Source: Hexactinellida sp. DTS-2022 (taxonomy: Eukaryota > Porifera > Hexactinellida). Taken from it: DNA of 64,000 bases. The notes under the pieces are model-generated. The model was not told the DNA's origin, did not search any database, and worked only from the letters and a program-made list of their open reading frames with translations. The position numbers were made by a program, and so were the translations under genes. Position 1 is the first letter of the stretch, and every line of letters begins with the position of its first letter. The DNA is taken from assembly GCA_028753945.1 (NCBI GenBank), contig JAPNXP010000002.1:8246001-8310000 (forward strand), written 5' to 3'. Shown here piece by piece: positions 1 through 9,812 of this stretch.

Positions 1-120
1 CACTAGGGTGAGGAGTCCGAGGGGGGGTACATCTGACCCAAAGGGAAGGTGGGACATCTGATCCTAGGGCTACATGTCCGGGGGGACATCTGACACGGGG
101 AGACCGCTGGCACTCCGACA
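1..120. other. GC-rich leading segment, no gene seen
   Basis: This short segment has several G-runs and a repeated ACATCTGA word (three times). I see no reading frame or known repeat end. It abuts the dispersed repeat copy that starts near 121. Confidence 0.3.
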
Positions 121-470
121 CCGTCTCTATAAGTTAAACACGGAGCGAATTAATTAGAATTAAATATGTCAGTGTGTCCATTGTGGAAGAACATTCCCGC
201 ATAAGTAAATATAATCACATAATCTGTCGTTGTTATGGAATGTAAAATCTTAGTTTTAAATTGGAAAATAGAAGCCTACTCGTTCGCACAAGTGGTATCA
301 ATATAATTATCACAAGTTGAAACAATAGAATTAGATTTAACACCTTGAATTGAACTGAAGTGTTAGTAAACAAAGGGGATTTGCAACTCAATTGTGGCAC
401 AAAGTAAACCCAATTTTAAAATTCGTGCCTGTGAAAAGGTGTAGAATTAATTTTCTATCGAATACATATA

Positions 471-655
471 CAGTCAACTCCGCTTAATAGAGCCACCTCG
501 GGACCAGGTTGGTTTGACCCGATTGAGCGGAGAAACCGATTAACCGAAAATATAGTAAGCCAAACTGTAATTCTAACCTATAAATCCTGTGAAATTTTTA
601 CACGATTAAGCGGAGAAACCGATTATCCGTTGGCTCTATTATGCGGAGTCGACTG
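471..655. mobile_element. TA-flanked miniature element (pogo/Tc1-mariner type ends)
   Basis: The element has ~25-bp imperfect terminal inverted repeats (CAGTCAACTCCGC... and its near-complement at the right end) and is flanked by TA on both sides (469-470, 656-657). Copy B of the host repeat (near 60945-60960) reads straight across the site, giving a natural empty site. The CAGTCRACTCC ends resemble those of pogo/Tigger elements from general knowledge. It has no coding capacity. Confidence 0.75.
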
Positions 656-845
656 TAAATTGAATATTCGGGCACTATTTATTGTTCCTTTTCTAACATT
701 AATCATGTGTAAAAATGTGTCCAAAAGTTTTTAATCAAAAATCGTGACCCCAGGTGCACACCTGTAACCCATGAGACACATATCCTGAAATTTTGGGCTC
801 TTAGTTAATTAAACTCTGTTCTGTGGAGTGGCTACGGAAGAATAA

Positions 846-968
846 AATCCAAAATTGCAGCTGTGCCGACACATATTCCTTTGGTGGCACTATACTTTGG
901 TGGTTGGTTTATTGATAGTGCATCCAAAGGAACATGCTTTCGGAACTGCTGCAATTTGGGATTTTTTT
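846..968. repeat. Palindromic mini-element, GTGCCGAC/GTCGGCAC family, copy 1
   Basis: An inverted repeat: ATCCAAAATTGCAGCTGTGC on the left and the near-complement, ending in ...TGCAATTTGGGAT, on the right. Internal AAAGGAACATG/CATGTTCCTTT blocks face each other. The same unit recurs at 2566-2662 (right side truncated), 3777-3902, 8267-8386, 59946-60068 and 61147-61270. It is non-coding and probably a miniature inverted-repeat element; no target duplication was established. Confidence 0.7.
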
Positions 969-1109
969 CGCCATGTCATGAACGCCTCAAGTTATTTAGA
1001 CCCATTTATCAAGTTGTTGTGATACAAAGGAACGATCGATAAATATGAAGTTTGTTTCTATCAAAAAGCATCTTGAATTTGATGCCATACATTGATTATG
1101 CATGGAAAA

Positions 1110-1590
1110 TATCTTATTATTGTGCCGACTATACTTTAGTATAGTGGCATGGTATTGAAATCACAGCCTAATATTGTGCCGACTATACTAGGTATAGTCA
1201 TGGGCGTAGGGAGGGGGAGTCAGAGGGGGGGGGTAGTTGCCCCCCCCTAGCTCAGCCATTTTCACTCCCAGACCCCCTTTAAGTCGCACGCTACGCTCGC
1301 TGGTTGTACATTTGCCCCCCCTAGATTTTGGCCTGGCTACGCCCTTGGGTATAGTGGCCCAGTTCTAATCTTAGTGCTTTGGTTGCCAATTATTATTTTA
1401 CTGTGCCGACTATACTATAGTATAGTTGCCCACTCCCAGTATTGAAATGACTGCCTTTTTTTAACTGTGCCGACTATACTTTAGTATAGTGGCCCAGTAT
1501 TGAAATGACTGCCTTTAATATTTTTTACTGTCCCACTATACTATAGTATAGTGGCCCAGTATTGAAATCCTGCCTTTTTTTCTATATTTA
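1110..1590. repeat. Tandem array of ~60-bp units with palindromic core
   Basis: Units repeat the word TGTGCCGACTATACT and a facing AGTATAGTGGCCCAGT, so each unit centres on a TATACTATAGTATA-type palindrome followed by TATTGAAATGACTGCC. About five units are visible, one interrupted by the hAT mini-element at 1199-1347. Single or paired units recur at 2660-2720 and, inverted, at 63585-63700. Confidence 0.65.
1199..1347. mobile_element. hAT-type miniature element, 8-bp target duplication GGTATAGT
   Basis: The ends are CATGGGCGTAG and CTACGCCCTTG, inverted relative to one another. Direct 8-bp copies of GGTATAGT flank them (1191-1198 and 1348-1355). An 8-bp duplication is the signature of hAT elements. 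The interior is G/C-run rich and non-coding. It is inserted in the palindromic tandem array. Confidence 0.85.
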
Positions 1591-1593
1591 TTC

Positions 1594-1712
1594 AGACGGT
1601 GCCCTGGCCAGAGCTTTATAGTTGATGGTCTGAAACTTGGCATGTAGGTGCGATGGGACCGCTAATTTGCACCTGGGGTTACGATTTTTGATTAACAAAA
1701 TTTCGACACATT
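1594..1712 (+). repeat. Dispersed box: GGTGCCCTGGCC ... CACCTGGGGTTACGATTTTT
   Basis: A ~100-bp conserved box runs from ACGGTGCCCTGGCCA through AACTTGGCATGTAGGTGCG to CACCTGGGGTTACGATTTTT. Similar boxes lie at 2907-2996, 3901-4030 and, inverted, at 63440-63545; shortened inverted matches occur near 740-780 and 1035-1070 of the two large repeat copies. It behaves as a shared terminus or subterminal block of a larger dispersed repeat. No protein is encoded. Confidence 0.55.
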
Positions 1713-1948
1713 TTTAACAAATTTCAAAGAACTTTTGGTCCATAAGTCAAAAAATGTTATACTAAACCCTCGATTTTTATTTACCATTGGATTCACCATA
1801 GAATTCTGCGTCGGATGGGAGAAGATAAATTTTAATAATGGGTTTAATTCATGCCATAAATGGAGGTTTAAATTCCCTTTGTTTACTAAAACTTCAGTTC
1901 AATTGAAAGTGTTAAATCAAATTCTATTGTTTCAACTTGTAATAATTA

Positions 1949-2206
1949 CCGTATTTACTCGAATAGTGGCCTAGGCGATTATTGTTTTTACTCCATTTTT
2001 GGACCAATAATTTTGAGCAATTTTCTAGAATATCACATTTATTACAATTTATTTATGATAATCGGTTGATAATCGTATTGTGAGTTATATTAGATATAAA
2101 TGTTTACTCCGGGTAGCAGTAATAAATTTTTATTTGCTTCTTTAGGGGGGCGATTATTGGAGGTAGGCGATTATTCGAATAGAGGCTACTATTCGAATAA
2201 ATACGG
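1949..2206. mobile_element. TA-flanked miniature element, CCGTATTTACTCGAATAG family
   Basis: Inverted ends CCGTATTTACTCGAATAG and CTATTCGAATAAATACGG are flanked by TA (1947-1948, 2207-2208). Relatives of the host repeat near 4255 read AATTATATTG across the site, consistent with insertion at a TA. Two more full copies lie at 42881-43140 and 47531-47792. The TA target suggests a Tc1/mariner or pogo origin. It is non-coding. Confidence 0.8.
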
Positions 2207-2565
2207 TATATTGATTTAACTTGTTAAATCTTACTCTATTGATTCAACTTGCTATAATTATATTGATTTAACTAATAAATTCCAGCTGGCTTCTATTTAA
2301 TTGTAGTATTACTTACTATACAATGGAGTAAATAAAATATAATTATATAAGGAATTTGTTGACTCAACTCAACTCACCGTGGATAACATTGCTAAAATAA
2401 TTAACTAATAATATAATTTATTATCAAAACATAATGAATGAATGTCATTAAACTCACGATGGTTTATGATAGAAACTAACTTCAAATTTATCTACCGTTC
2501 CTTGTGACTCGGACCAATTAACAAATGATTCTTGACACCTTGAGGAATTGATGACTTGGCGAAAA

Positions 2566-2662
2566 AAAATCCAAAATTGCAGCCTGTGCCGACAGCATGT
2601 TCCTTTGGAGGCACTATCAAATAATAACCAACTAAATATAGTGCCACCAAAGGAATATTTTT
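2566..2662. repeat. Palindromic mini-element copy 2 (right side truncated)
   Basis: It starts ATCCAAAATTGCAGCCTGTG like the other copies and has the facing AAAGGAA block. The right terminus is replaced by a unit of the TATAGTATAGTGG palindrome family. Confidence 0.6.
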
Positions 2663-2727
2663 ACTGTGCCGAATATACTATAGTATAGTGGCCCAGTACT
2701 GATCTTACTACCTTTATTACTGCCTTT

Positions 2728-2885
2728 CAGTGGCGGCGCTAGCCAGCCGCCACTGGTGGGGCACAATTACGTCACAGGTGGGGCACAGGCTATTAAACTG
2801 GGGCACACTTACATTAATGAGGTGGTAACACTTAAATTCAGGTGGGGCACAGACCCCACCTGGCTCCACCCTCGCGCCGCCTCTG
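2728..2885. mobile_element. hAT-type miniature element, target duplication CTGCCTTT
   Basis: Ends CAGTGGCGGCGC and GCGCCGCCTCTG are flanked by direct copies of CTGCCTTT (2720-2727, 2886-2893). Internally a GGTGGGGCAC word recurs three times. It is non-coding and related in its ends to 2997-3379. Confidence 0.85.
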
Positions 2886-2996
2886 CTGCCTTTATTTATA
2901 TTTCACCGTAGCCAGTGCCCTGGCCACATCTGTATACATTGAGGGCTGAAACTTGGCATGTAGGTGCGGAGTGCCCTTCTAATTTGCACCTGGGGT

Positions 2997-3379
2997 AAAC
3001 GGCGGCGCCAGGGCGCCGCCGCTGGTGGGGCACCAGCTGGACAAACCTGTACCCAGGGGGGGCACACCTTTTTAGAAAAGAAAACGCAGGAATTCATAGT
3101 TGCCGTTGAGACTCGAGAATCCACATATTTGCCCAGTAAAGTATAGAAAACTAATCCCAATTTGCCCAAAACTCCAAAAATCGCAAGCCGTTCGCATTCA
3201 AAACTGGTCTAATAACACTGTTGCATTTAACACTTAACAGTGATCAGGCATTCAAGTTTGAAGACTCTGATGAATCTTGTTGTTCATGTTCAGTATTGTT
3301 CATATTTCGCTGAAAATATCTGAGAGTATTTGTTTTCCAAAGAATCTTTCAAAAGTGTGCCCCCCTGGAGCCGCCACTG
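2997..3379. mobile_element. hAT-type miniature element, target duplication CCTGGGGT
   Basis: The right end GAGCCGCCACTG is the inverted partner of the left CGGCGGCGCCAG, with the outermost left bases altered. Direct CCTGGGGT copies lie at 2989-2996 and 3380-3387, so it sits inside the CACCTGGGGTTACG box. Overlapping short frames here are artefacts of GC-rich repeat. Confidence 0.75.
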
Positions 3380-3776
3380 CCTGGGGTTACGATTTCTGAT
3401 CAAATAATTTTAACACCCACTTAATCCAATTGTGGCTTAGCCAATTAAATCCCAGTATGATTAGCAGCTAACATCCAATTAGTATAAAAGCATTTTCTAT
3501 CAATTGTTAGCGTTTCATTATAGAATGCCTAACAGAGGCTGTAATTTAATTGGTCGACAGTATATTCATGCAACCAATCAGTTATTTGTGTTCCATCAGT
3601 TATTTCAATCAGTTTTTTTATATACAATATATTATCTATACATAATGAATGAATGGCAATAAATTCAAGAAGGTTTAAGATAGAAACAAACTTCCAATTT
3701 AGCAATCGTTCCTTGTAGCTCGTGACCACTTGACAAATGTGTCATAACAACCTGACGTGATGGTGACATGGCGAAA

Positions 3777-3902
3777 AAATCCAAAATTGCAGCTGTGTCG
3801 ACAGATACTCCTTTGGAGGCTCTATTCAATTTACTAATCACTAGCCGCTAAAAGATAGTGCCTACAAAGGAATATGCGTCGGCACAGCTTCAATTTTGGA
3901 TT
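3777..3902. repeat. Palindromic mini-element copy 3
   Basis: ATCCAAAATTGCAGCTGTG at the left faces GGCACAGCTTCAATTTTGGA at the right, with inward-facing AAAGGAATATG and ATACTCCTTT blocks. Confidence 0.7.
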
Positions 3903-4576
3903 ATTATTATTTTTTTTTCTCCGTAGCAGGTGCCCTGGCCACACTTGTATACATTGAGGGCTGAAACTTGACATGTAGTTCCGGAGTGACCGTCTAATTT
4001 GCACCTGGGGTTACGATTTTTTATCAAATAATTTTAACACCAATTTAAGCTAATTATATGGCACATAACATGAAATTATTAATAGTATGCTTGATAAAAT
4101 TCACATATTTGGATAGATAATTAATTCTACACATTTTGGCAAATCACAAATGTTCAATTTGTCAGAGTGTTGTGCCATAATTGGGCTGCCAATCTCCTGT
4201 GTTTCTTCATGCTTCAGATTCAGTAAACTGTAATAACAATTTTCATTGTTTCAACTTGTAATAATTATATTGATTAACTTGTTAAATCTTACTCTATAGT
4301 TTCAACTTGTTATAAATATATTGATTCAACTTGTTAAATCTTACTCTATTGTATCAACTTGTAATAATTATATTGATTTAACTGTGAATTCCAACTGTCT
4401 TCTAGTTAATTGTAGTACTATAGTATACTATACAATGGATATAATATAAAACAAAATAATATAAGAATTTGTTGACTTAACTCAACTCACAGTTGGATAA
4501 CATTGCTAAAATATTTAACTATTTATATCTATACTATTAAAACACAAACCTGTATATATATATATATATATATATA

Positions 4577-4660
4577 CGAGCCCTTCGGTCTCGGTCGCTT
4601 TGCGACTGATTGGTGCTACGACCTCAAGTTAACGGCCGCTGTGCGGCCTTACTCCTCACC
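4577..4660. repeat. Hairpin box 1
   Basis: Short stem-loops follow one another: GAGCCCTTCGGTCTC, GGTCGCTTTGCGACT and GGCCGCTGTGCGGCC. The block recurs at 5473-5600 and 7342-7425 with compensated or equivalent loops (CTTCG, TTTG, TTCG). The run of small GC hairpins stands out from the AT-rich surroundings. Confidence 0.6.
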
Positions 4661-4730
4661 CATTCTGCAATGGAAAATGGTAGAAAGTGACGTTATATCA
4701 ACCCTTTCTACCATTTTCCATAGTTTTAAC

Positions 4731-5330
4731 TTGTTTACCAATAATACCCGTCAGAAGCTAACTTCTAGGTCGATTTTGAATTTTCATTAATTTGTCTACC
4801 TATTGTGCAATTGTGTAAACAACAACAACAAATATTCATATTAATAATTTTTAAATGCGAAATTCGTGTTCAGCATACTTGTTTACCTATAATACCCGTT
4901 GAAAGCTAACTTCTAGGTTGATTTTTAATTTTAATTAATTTGTTTACCTATTTGTGTAAACAACAACAACAAATATTAGTATGATAAATTTATAAACGCG
5001 AAATTCGTGTTCGGCCTACTTGTTTACCTATAATACCCGTTGGAAGCTAACTTCTAGGTTGATTTTGAATTTTCATTAATTTGTTCACCTATTTTGTGTA
5101 AACAACAACAAATATCCATATTATAAATTTTTAAACGCGAAAATCGTCTTCAGCATACTTGTTTACCTATAATATCCGTTGAAAGCTAACTTCTAGGTTG
5201 ATTTTGAATTTTCATTAATTTGTTTACCTATTTTGTGTAAACAACAACAACAAATATAAATATGAGAAATTATAAACGTGAAATTCGTGTTCAGCATACT
5301 TGTTTACCTATTATAACATTTGTTTACCAA
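4731..5330 (+). repeat. Tandem repeat, ~140-bp unit, four to five copies
   Basis: Units begin CTTGTTTACCTATAATACC at about 4731, 4879, 5020, 5158 and 5299, each with AAGCTAACTTCTAGGTTGAT and a GTAAACAACAACAACAAAT block. A second array of the same unit lies at 7569-7880. Confidence 0.75.
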
Positions 5331-5472
5331 TTATAACAATTGACAGTTAGTTTATATATCATATATTAATGCGGTTTCTTTTCCCCCATCACTTTAATAC
5401 AATCCGGACAAACACACACACACAAACAAACAAACAAACAAACAAACAAACAACTATCGAGATTTAATAATA

Positions 5473-5600
5473 CGAGCCCTTCGGTCTCGGTCGCTTCGCG
5501 ACGGATCACTCTCTCACAAAGGTAGTTTCGCGACCTTTGTTCGTTCGTGTTAGACACTACGCGATGCAATTAACGGCCGCTTTGCGGCCTTTCCCTCCTC
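5473..5600. repeat. Hairpin box 2
   Basis: A second copy of the GAGCCCTTCGGTCTC / GGTCGCTTCGCGACG / GGCCGCTTTGCGGCC block, with an extra GGTAGTTTCGCGACC stem between. It directly follows ATCGAGATTTAATAAT, a word that also precedes the Helitron-like 3' region at 8000-8015. Confidence 0.6.
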
Positions 5601-5936
5601 TAAAAGACAGTAATATTAATAATAAATAAGTTAACCTGTGGAAGTATATTACACACACTACTTAACGCGCGCTTAAATTCATTCTGGGTTGTGATTCGTT
5701 AATGTAATCTGTTTGGGAAATGATGTGTTATATATGTTATTCTCATTACTTATTAGTTATTAATTATTAGTTAATAAAATATGATATTGGATCAATAATT
5801 CTTAATTAAGGTAGCTCATTTCAGCTACATTAAAAGGTTAGCTTGTTAGCTCAAATAAATTGAAACCCGTGGCTGATAAATTATACGCAATTATTTATTT
5901 CAGTATATTATATTGCAAAGTAATTTACTTAGCCTC

Positions 5937-6033
5937 GATTTAATCTCTGCATAATAATGGTTTAAAGATGAGAATAAGACCGCTTCGCTGTCTTATTCTC
6001 ACCATTAAACCATTATTATGCAGAGGTTAAATC
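5937..6033. repeat. 97-bp near-perfect hairpin
   Basis: The arms GATTTAATCTCTGCATAATA... and the complementary ...TATTATGCAGAGGTTAAATC enclose the small loop CGCTTCGCT at about 5981-5989. The pairing is nearly continuous over ~44 bp per arm with a few mismatches. A foldback mini-element or cruciform-forming site are both possible. Confidence 0.65.
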
Positions 6034-7341
6034 CAGGGTTGTAAAATATTTGATTTAACGTATAGTAATAATAAACATATCAATCTCATAATTAGACAGA
6101 TCCTAAATCCTTGATGAACTACTTAATTAATTTCATAATTTCAGTATAGGTTAGAAATTACGTGATTCCATTAATTGTATTATTAATAGGAAGCCAATAT
6201 AGGTGTAATAAATAAACAATGCATCTGAGAAGTTAACTACTTGAGTGCATTCTTGTTAACCAAACAAATCAGATCTCCCACATAGTGCTAAGAATAATAT
6301 GATACAATTTAACTAATAACTTTCGTTGATCACTCTTACTTGAATTGTTTGCAATAGAACACAATCGAAAATCGATTTTGCACTTTGCTATACCTGTGTT
6401 GGTACGATACACTATTTATGGTTGATTAGTGTAGGGACTAATTAATTAACTGTGTCACAATCAGAAGAAAAGTTGGAAATTCGTGAACTGCTATAAGGTG
6501 TAGAAATTAGTATACGTCTAATGCTTTGAATTTTCTACAAATCGGAGCAAAATTGGGAAGCTAATACAAAATATCTGTTTTTCGCAAATGTGACTTCATA
6601 ATCCCGTTATTTTGTTTAAAAAACCAATAGATCGTTGTCGCTGTACAAAATTACCCCTGTAGCAAATTTTCAGCTTTCTGGGACTTGTAGTCTTTCCAAT
6701 TAATTCTGGACAAACATCCCCACACACACACACACACACAACAATTCCGCTTTTAATATACTGTTAAAAAGTGTCCCTAGATCTACAGTTCTAGGGACAT
6801 ATTCATGAAAAATACTCCATAAAAACACACTTTTATGGTGAATTTCCTTATAGGGAATCGAGCTTTTTTTTTACCTAAATTGTGTCAATAAAAAAGCAAA
6901 CTTTTAAAAAATGTCCCTGTATCTCGAGATAAAGGGACACTTTTTATATACAGATAGATATATGTGTGTGTATATATTTGTTTGTATGTTCCGAGTTGAT
7001 TGAAGAAACTGGACGGTTTCCAAATGTGATTTTTGGCATATAGGGGTAACTTTTGGCACCCGGCAACAATTTGAGATTTCCACTCAAATTTCTCACACCT
7101 CGAAAAGTTATGACGTCATTGTCACATTTCGAAAACCCTGAAAATTCACTTAATGGCACATTATTCGCGCCCTCTAAGAGATAAAAATCTGAAAATTTAA
7201 TGGAATATGCACATTAATGATGTGGACACGTTGCTCATACCATATTACCAATATGCTAACTCATTGTCGCATGATTACGTCATCACTAGAATTTCACATT
7301 ATTAAATTTTACTATTTAGGCCTATTTACGCTTTATAATCA
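6034..7341. other. Interior of Helitron-like insertion; no gene seen
   Basis: AT-rich sequence with a CA microsatellite (about 6720-6740) and two small stems closed by TGTCCCT...AGGGACA (6772-6800, 6907-6932). A ~150-bp block at 7015-7165 recurs at 58330-58480 in the same orientation. Short open frames here have no recognisable domain. Confidence 0.4.
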
Positions 7342-7425
7342 ACGAGCCCTTCGGTCTCGGTCGCTTTGCGGCAGATCGATGCTACGCACCTCAAATTAAC
7401 GGCCGCTATGCGGCCTTACTCCTCA
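7342..7425. repeat. Hairpin box 3
   Basis: Third copy of GAGCCCTTCGGTCTC followed by GGTCGCTTTGCGGCA and GGCCGCTATGCGGCC. It heads a second, shorter copy of the 4577-5480 segment: the ~140-bp units and the TCACTTTAATAYAATCCGGACAAACACAC tail follow. Confidence 0.6.
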
Positions 7426-7568
7426 CACTTTCTACCATGGAAATTGTAGAAAGGGACGTTATGAACTTATGATTTTGAATTTTCATGAATTTTTTACATA
7501 TTTTGTGTCTACAACAAAAACAAATATTCATATGATAAATTTTACACGCGAAAATCGTGTTCAGCACA

Positions 7569-7880
7569 CTTGTTTACTTATAATGGACGTTGGAAGCTAA
7601 CTTCTAGGTTGATTTTGAATTTTAATTAATTTCTTCACCTATTTTGTGTAAACAACAACAACAAATATTGATATTAGATATTTATAAACGCGAAATTCGT
7701 CTTCAGCATACTTGTTTACCTATAATACCCGTTGGAAGCTAACTTCTTGGTTGATTTTGAATTTTCATTAATTTGTTAGCAATTTTGTGTAAACAACAAC
7801 AACAAACATTAATATGAGAAATTTATAAACGCGAAATTCGTGTTCAGCATGCTTGTTTACCTATTCTAACATTTGTTTAC
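7569..7880 (+). repeat. Second array of the ~140-bp unit
   Basis: Units start near 7569, 7709 and 7850 with CTTGTTTAC, matching 4731-5330. The two arrays and their flanks form an internal direct duplication of the Helitron-like element. Confidence 0.7.
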
Positions 7881-8036
7881 CAATTCTAACATTTGAAAGT
7901 TAGTTTATATCCCAATATTAATTGCGGTTTCTATTCCCCCATCACTTTAATATAATCCGGACAAACACACACACACACACACACAAACACACAAACAACA
8001 ATCGAGATTTAATAATATAGATATTTGGAGTATATA

Positions 8037-8073
8037 AACCACACACCAACCGCGAAGCGGTTGGTGTGTGGTT
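8037..8073. repeat. Perfect 17-bp stem with GAA loop near the 3' end
   Basis: AACCACACACCAACCGC pairs with GCGGTTGGTGTGTGGTT around a GAA loop. Further GCGAAGCGC-type stems follow up to the terminal CTAG at 8111-8114. A 3' hairpin is expected near a Helitron end, though this one is farther from the end than usual. Confidence 0.7.
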
Positions 8074-8266
8074 GTGTTCTGCCGCGAAGCGACCTAGCAA
8101 GCGAAGCGCGCTAGAAATTTATTAAATATAAATAATTAATTAATGGCATTAAACTCAATGTGGTTTAAGATAGAAACAAACATCCAATTTATCAATCGTT
8201 TCTTTGTCCCGTAACTACTTGATAAATGGGTGTAAACACCTTGAGACGTTCATGAAAGGTCGGAAA

Positions 8267-8386
8267 AATCCAAAATTGTAGCTGTGCCGACAGCATTTTC
8301 CTTGGAGGCACTATCAATATACAACCACCAAAATATAGTGCTACCAAAGGAACATGTGTCGGCACAGTTGCAATTTTGGATTTTTT
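8267..8386. repeat. Palindromic mini-element copy 4
   Basis: ATCCAAAATTGTAGCTGTG faces GGCACAGTTGCAATTTTGGA. The minus-strand open frame spanning 8192-8479 is created by this palindrome and is not called as a gene. Confidence 0.7.
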
Positions 8387-8623
8387 GATATTGAGTGCAT
8401 TACATAATAATGTATTCAGTATTAATAATCTCATTATGTCAAAGATTATTGAAGTTAGGCTTGTAAAATGTATTATCAAATGAATAGGAAGTTAACCATT
8501 GGGGATATTTCTTTACTAGCCTAGTTTACATAACATTAATAGTTTTTAAGTTATGATTCATTAGGAAATTTACGTTTCCCTGGAAACCGAGGAATGTGTC
8601 AACATTCCATTTATAATTTCGAT

Positions 8624-9634
8624 CGTGACCTTCGATATAAAAGGCCTGAGTGCTAAGCGAAATTTGTGTACCATGGATTACTTAAAGTGCATTGAAAAAT
8701 GGAGAATTGATCTTTATTCCAATAATTAGCAATTATAGGGCTGAAAAGTGTATTATAACTATATAGAAATATGCTGTCCATGTATACATAGGCGCCGAAA
8801 GGGGGGGGGTCAGGGAGGGTGTCACCCCCCCTGGCCGAGGAGAATTCAGGGGAAAAAAATGGAAAATTATTGATTCCATAACGAGTTTGTATAAATATCA
8901 GTGGATGATGTATATATCTTTACAATTATGCCCATCAAACATTGATTTTATCCCCATAAGCATTGTTTTTTGAACTTTCACATTTGAATATTACGTCACA
9001 CCCCCCCTAGCGTTTGAGAGTTTCGGCGCCCATGCATGTATACATAGCACCCTCCAGAATTGGGATATGTCATCATCTGATGACGTTATGGTAATTTACA
9101 CGTCATCAGATGATGACATACATCGTTATGGTAAAAATTATTGAAGTTAGGCATAGCAAATGTATCGTCGATGAATAGGAAGTTACCTATTCCGGATAGA
9201 TCAGTACCAGCCTAGTTTACATAACATTTATAGTTTTTGAGTAATGGCACATTTTAGGAAATATACATTTTCCATGCCAACCGAGGAATGTGTAACATTC
9301 CATTTATAATTTCTATATATTTTATTCAACTACTTCTGTTTATAACCATGTTCCAATTTAGAACATTTAGAACGCGTTTAACTATGTTAAAAGTATGCTA
9401 GAAAAACAAGATAATTCGCAACCAAAATTACCATAACGTCATCAGATGATGACATGTCGCAATTCTGGAGGGTGCTATGTATACATGGATACCATATTCC
9501 TATATAGTTATAATACACTTTTCAGCCCTATAATTGCTAATTATTGGAATAAAGATCAATTCTCCATTTTTCAATGCACTTTAAGTGATCAATGGTTCAA
9601 ACCAGCACTCAGGCCTTTTATATCGAAGGTCACG
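8624..9634. mobile_element. Foldback element, interrupted by a hAT mini-element
   Basis: The ends CGTGACCTTCGATATAAAAG and CTTTTATATCGAAGGTCACG are exact inverses. The arms stay complementary through AATTAGCAATTATAGGGCTG, CATAGCACCCTCCAGAATT and TCATCATCTGATGACGT to about 9095 on the left and 9431 on the right. The left arm is split by the 248-bp hAT element at 8787-9034. It is non-coding. A relative with the same subterminal blocks lies at 30727-31743. Confidence 0.7.
8787..9034. mobile_element. hAT-type miniature element, target duplication CATGTATA
   Basis: The inverted ends are CATAGGCGCCGAAA and TTTCGGCGCCCATG. Direct CATGTATA copies flank it (8779-8786, 9035-9042). The interior has G/C runs like 1199-1347 and no reading frame. 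The interrupted foldback arm pairs with the uninterrupted right arm, confirming the insertion. Confidence 0.88.
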
Positions 9635-9812
9635 TTTCGAGATATTTTATTCAACTAGTTTTGAGTAATAAGCAATTTTGAACATTTATAACGTGATTAA
9701 GTATGTTAAAAGCAGGCTATAAAAACACGATAATTTGCATCTTAAATTAAGCTAACGTCATAAATGATGACATATTAAAATTCTGAAGTGTGATATGTAT
9801 ACCTTGATACCA

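Larger units (their letters stand above)
121..1105 (+). repeat. Dispersed repeat, copy A (partner at 60607-61410)
   Basis: This stretch is collinear with 60607-61410 in the same orientation. Both start with CCGTCTCTATAAG, share the ATAATCACATAATCTGTCG block, and end near a GAAGTTTGTTT...ATCTTGA block. Copy A has an extra 185-bp insertion at 471-655 that copy B lacks. Both copies contain the palindromic mini-element (846-968 here). No coding frame is visible. The parent superfamily is not recognised. Confidence 0.7.
4528..8114 (+). mobile_element. Helitron-like insertion (candidate), non-coding
   Basis: The left end reads A|TCTATACTATTAAAAC, a typical Helitron 5' start from general knowledge. 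The right end is preceded by hairpins and finishes ...GCGCTAG. The flanking repeat sequence resumes beyond it (ATTAACT... before; ATGGCATTAAACTCA after), in line with 2390-2460. The base after CTAG is A, not the expected T, so the 3' boundary is uncertain. Inside are three hairpin boxes (4577-4660, 5473-5600, 7342-7425), two arrays of ~140-bp repeats, CA-rich runs and a 97-bp hairpin. No Rep/helicase frame is present, so it would be non-autonomous. Confidence 0.45.

Noticed and set aside
2903-3169. Overlapping frames on both strands with Ala/Arg-rich peptides
   Set aside because: They arise from the GC-rich ends of the hAT mini-element at 2997-3379.
8192-8479. 95-aa minus-strand frame
   Set aside because: It runs through a palindromic mini-element and its flank; no domain and no conservation expected.
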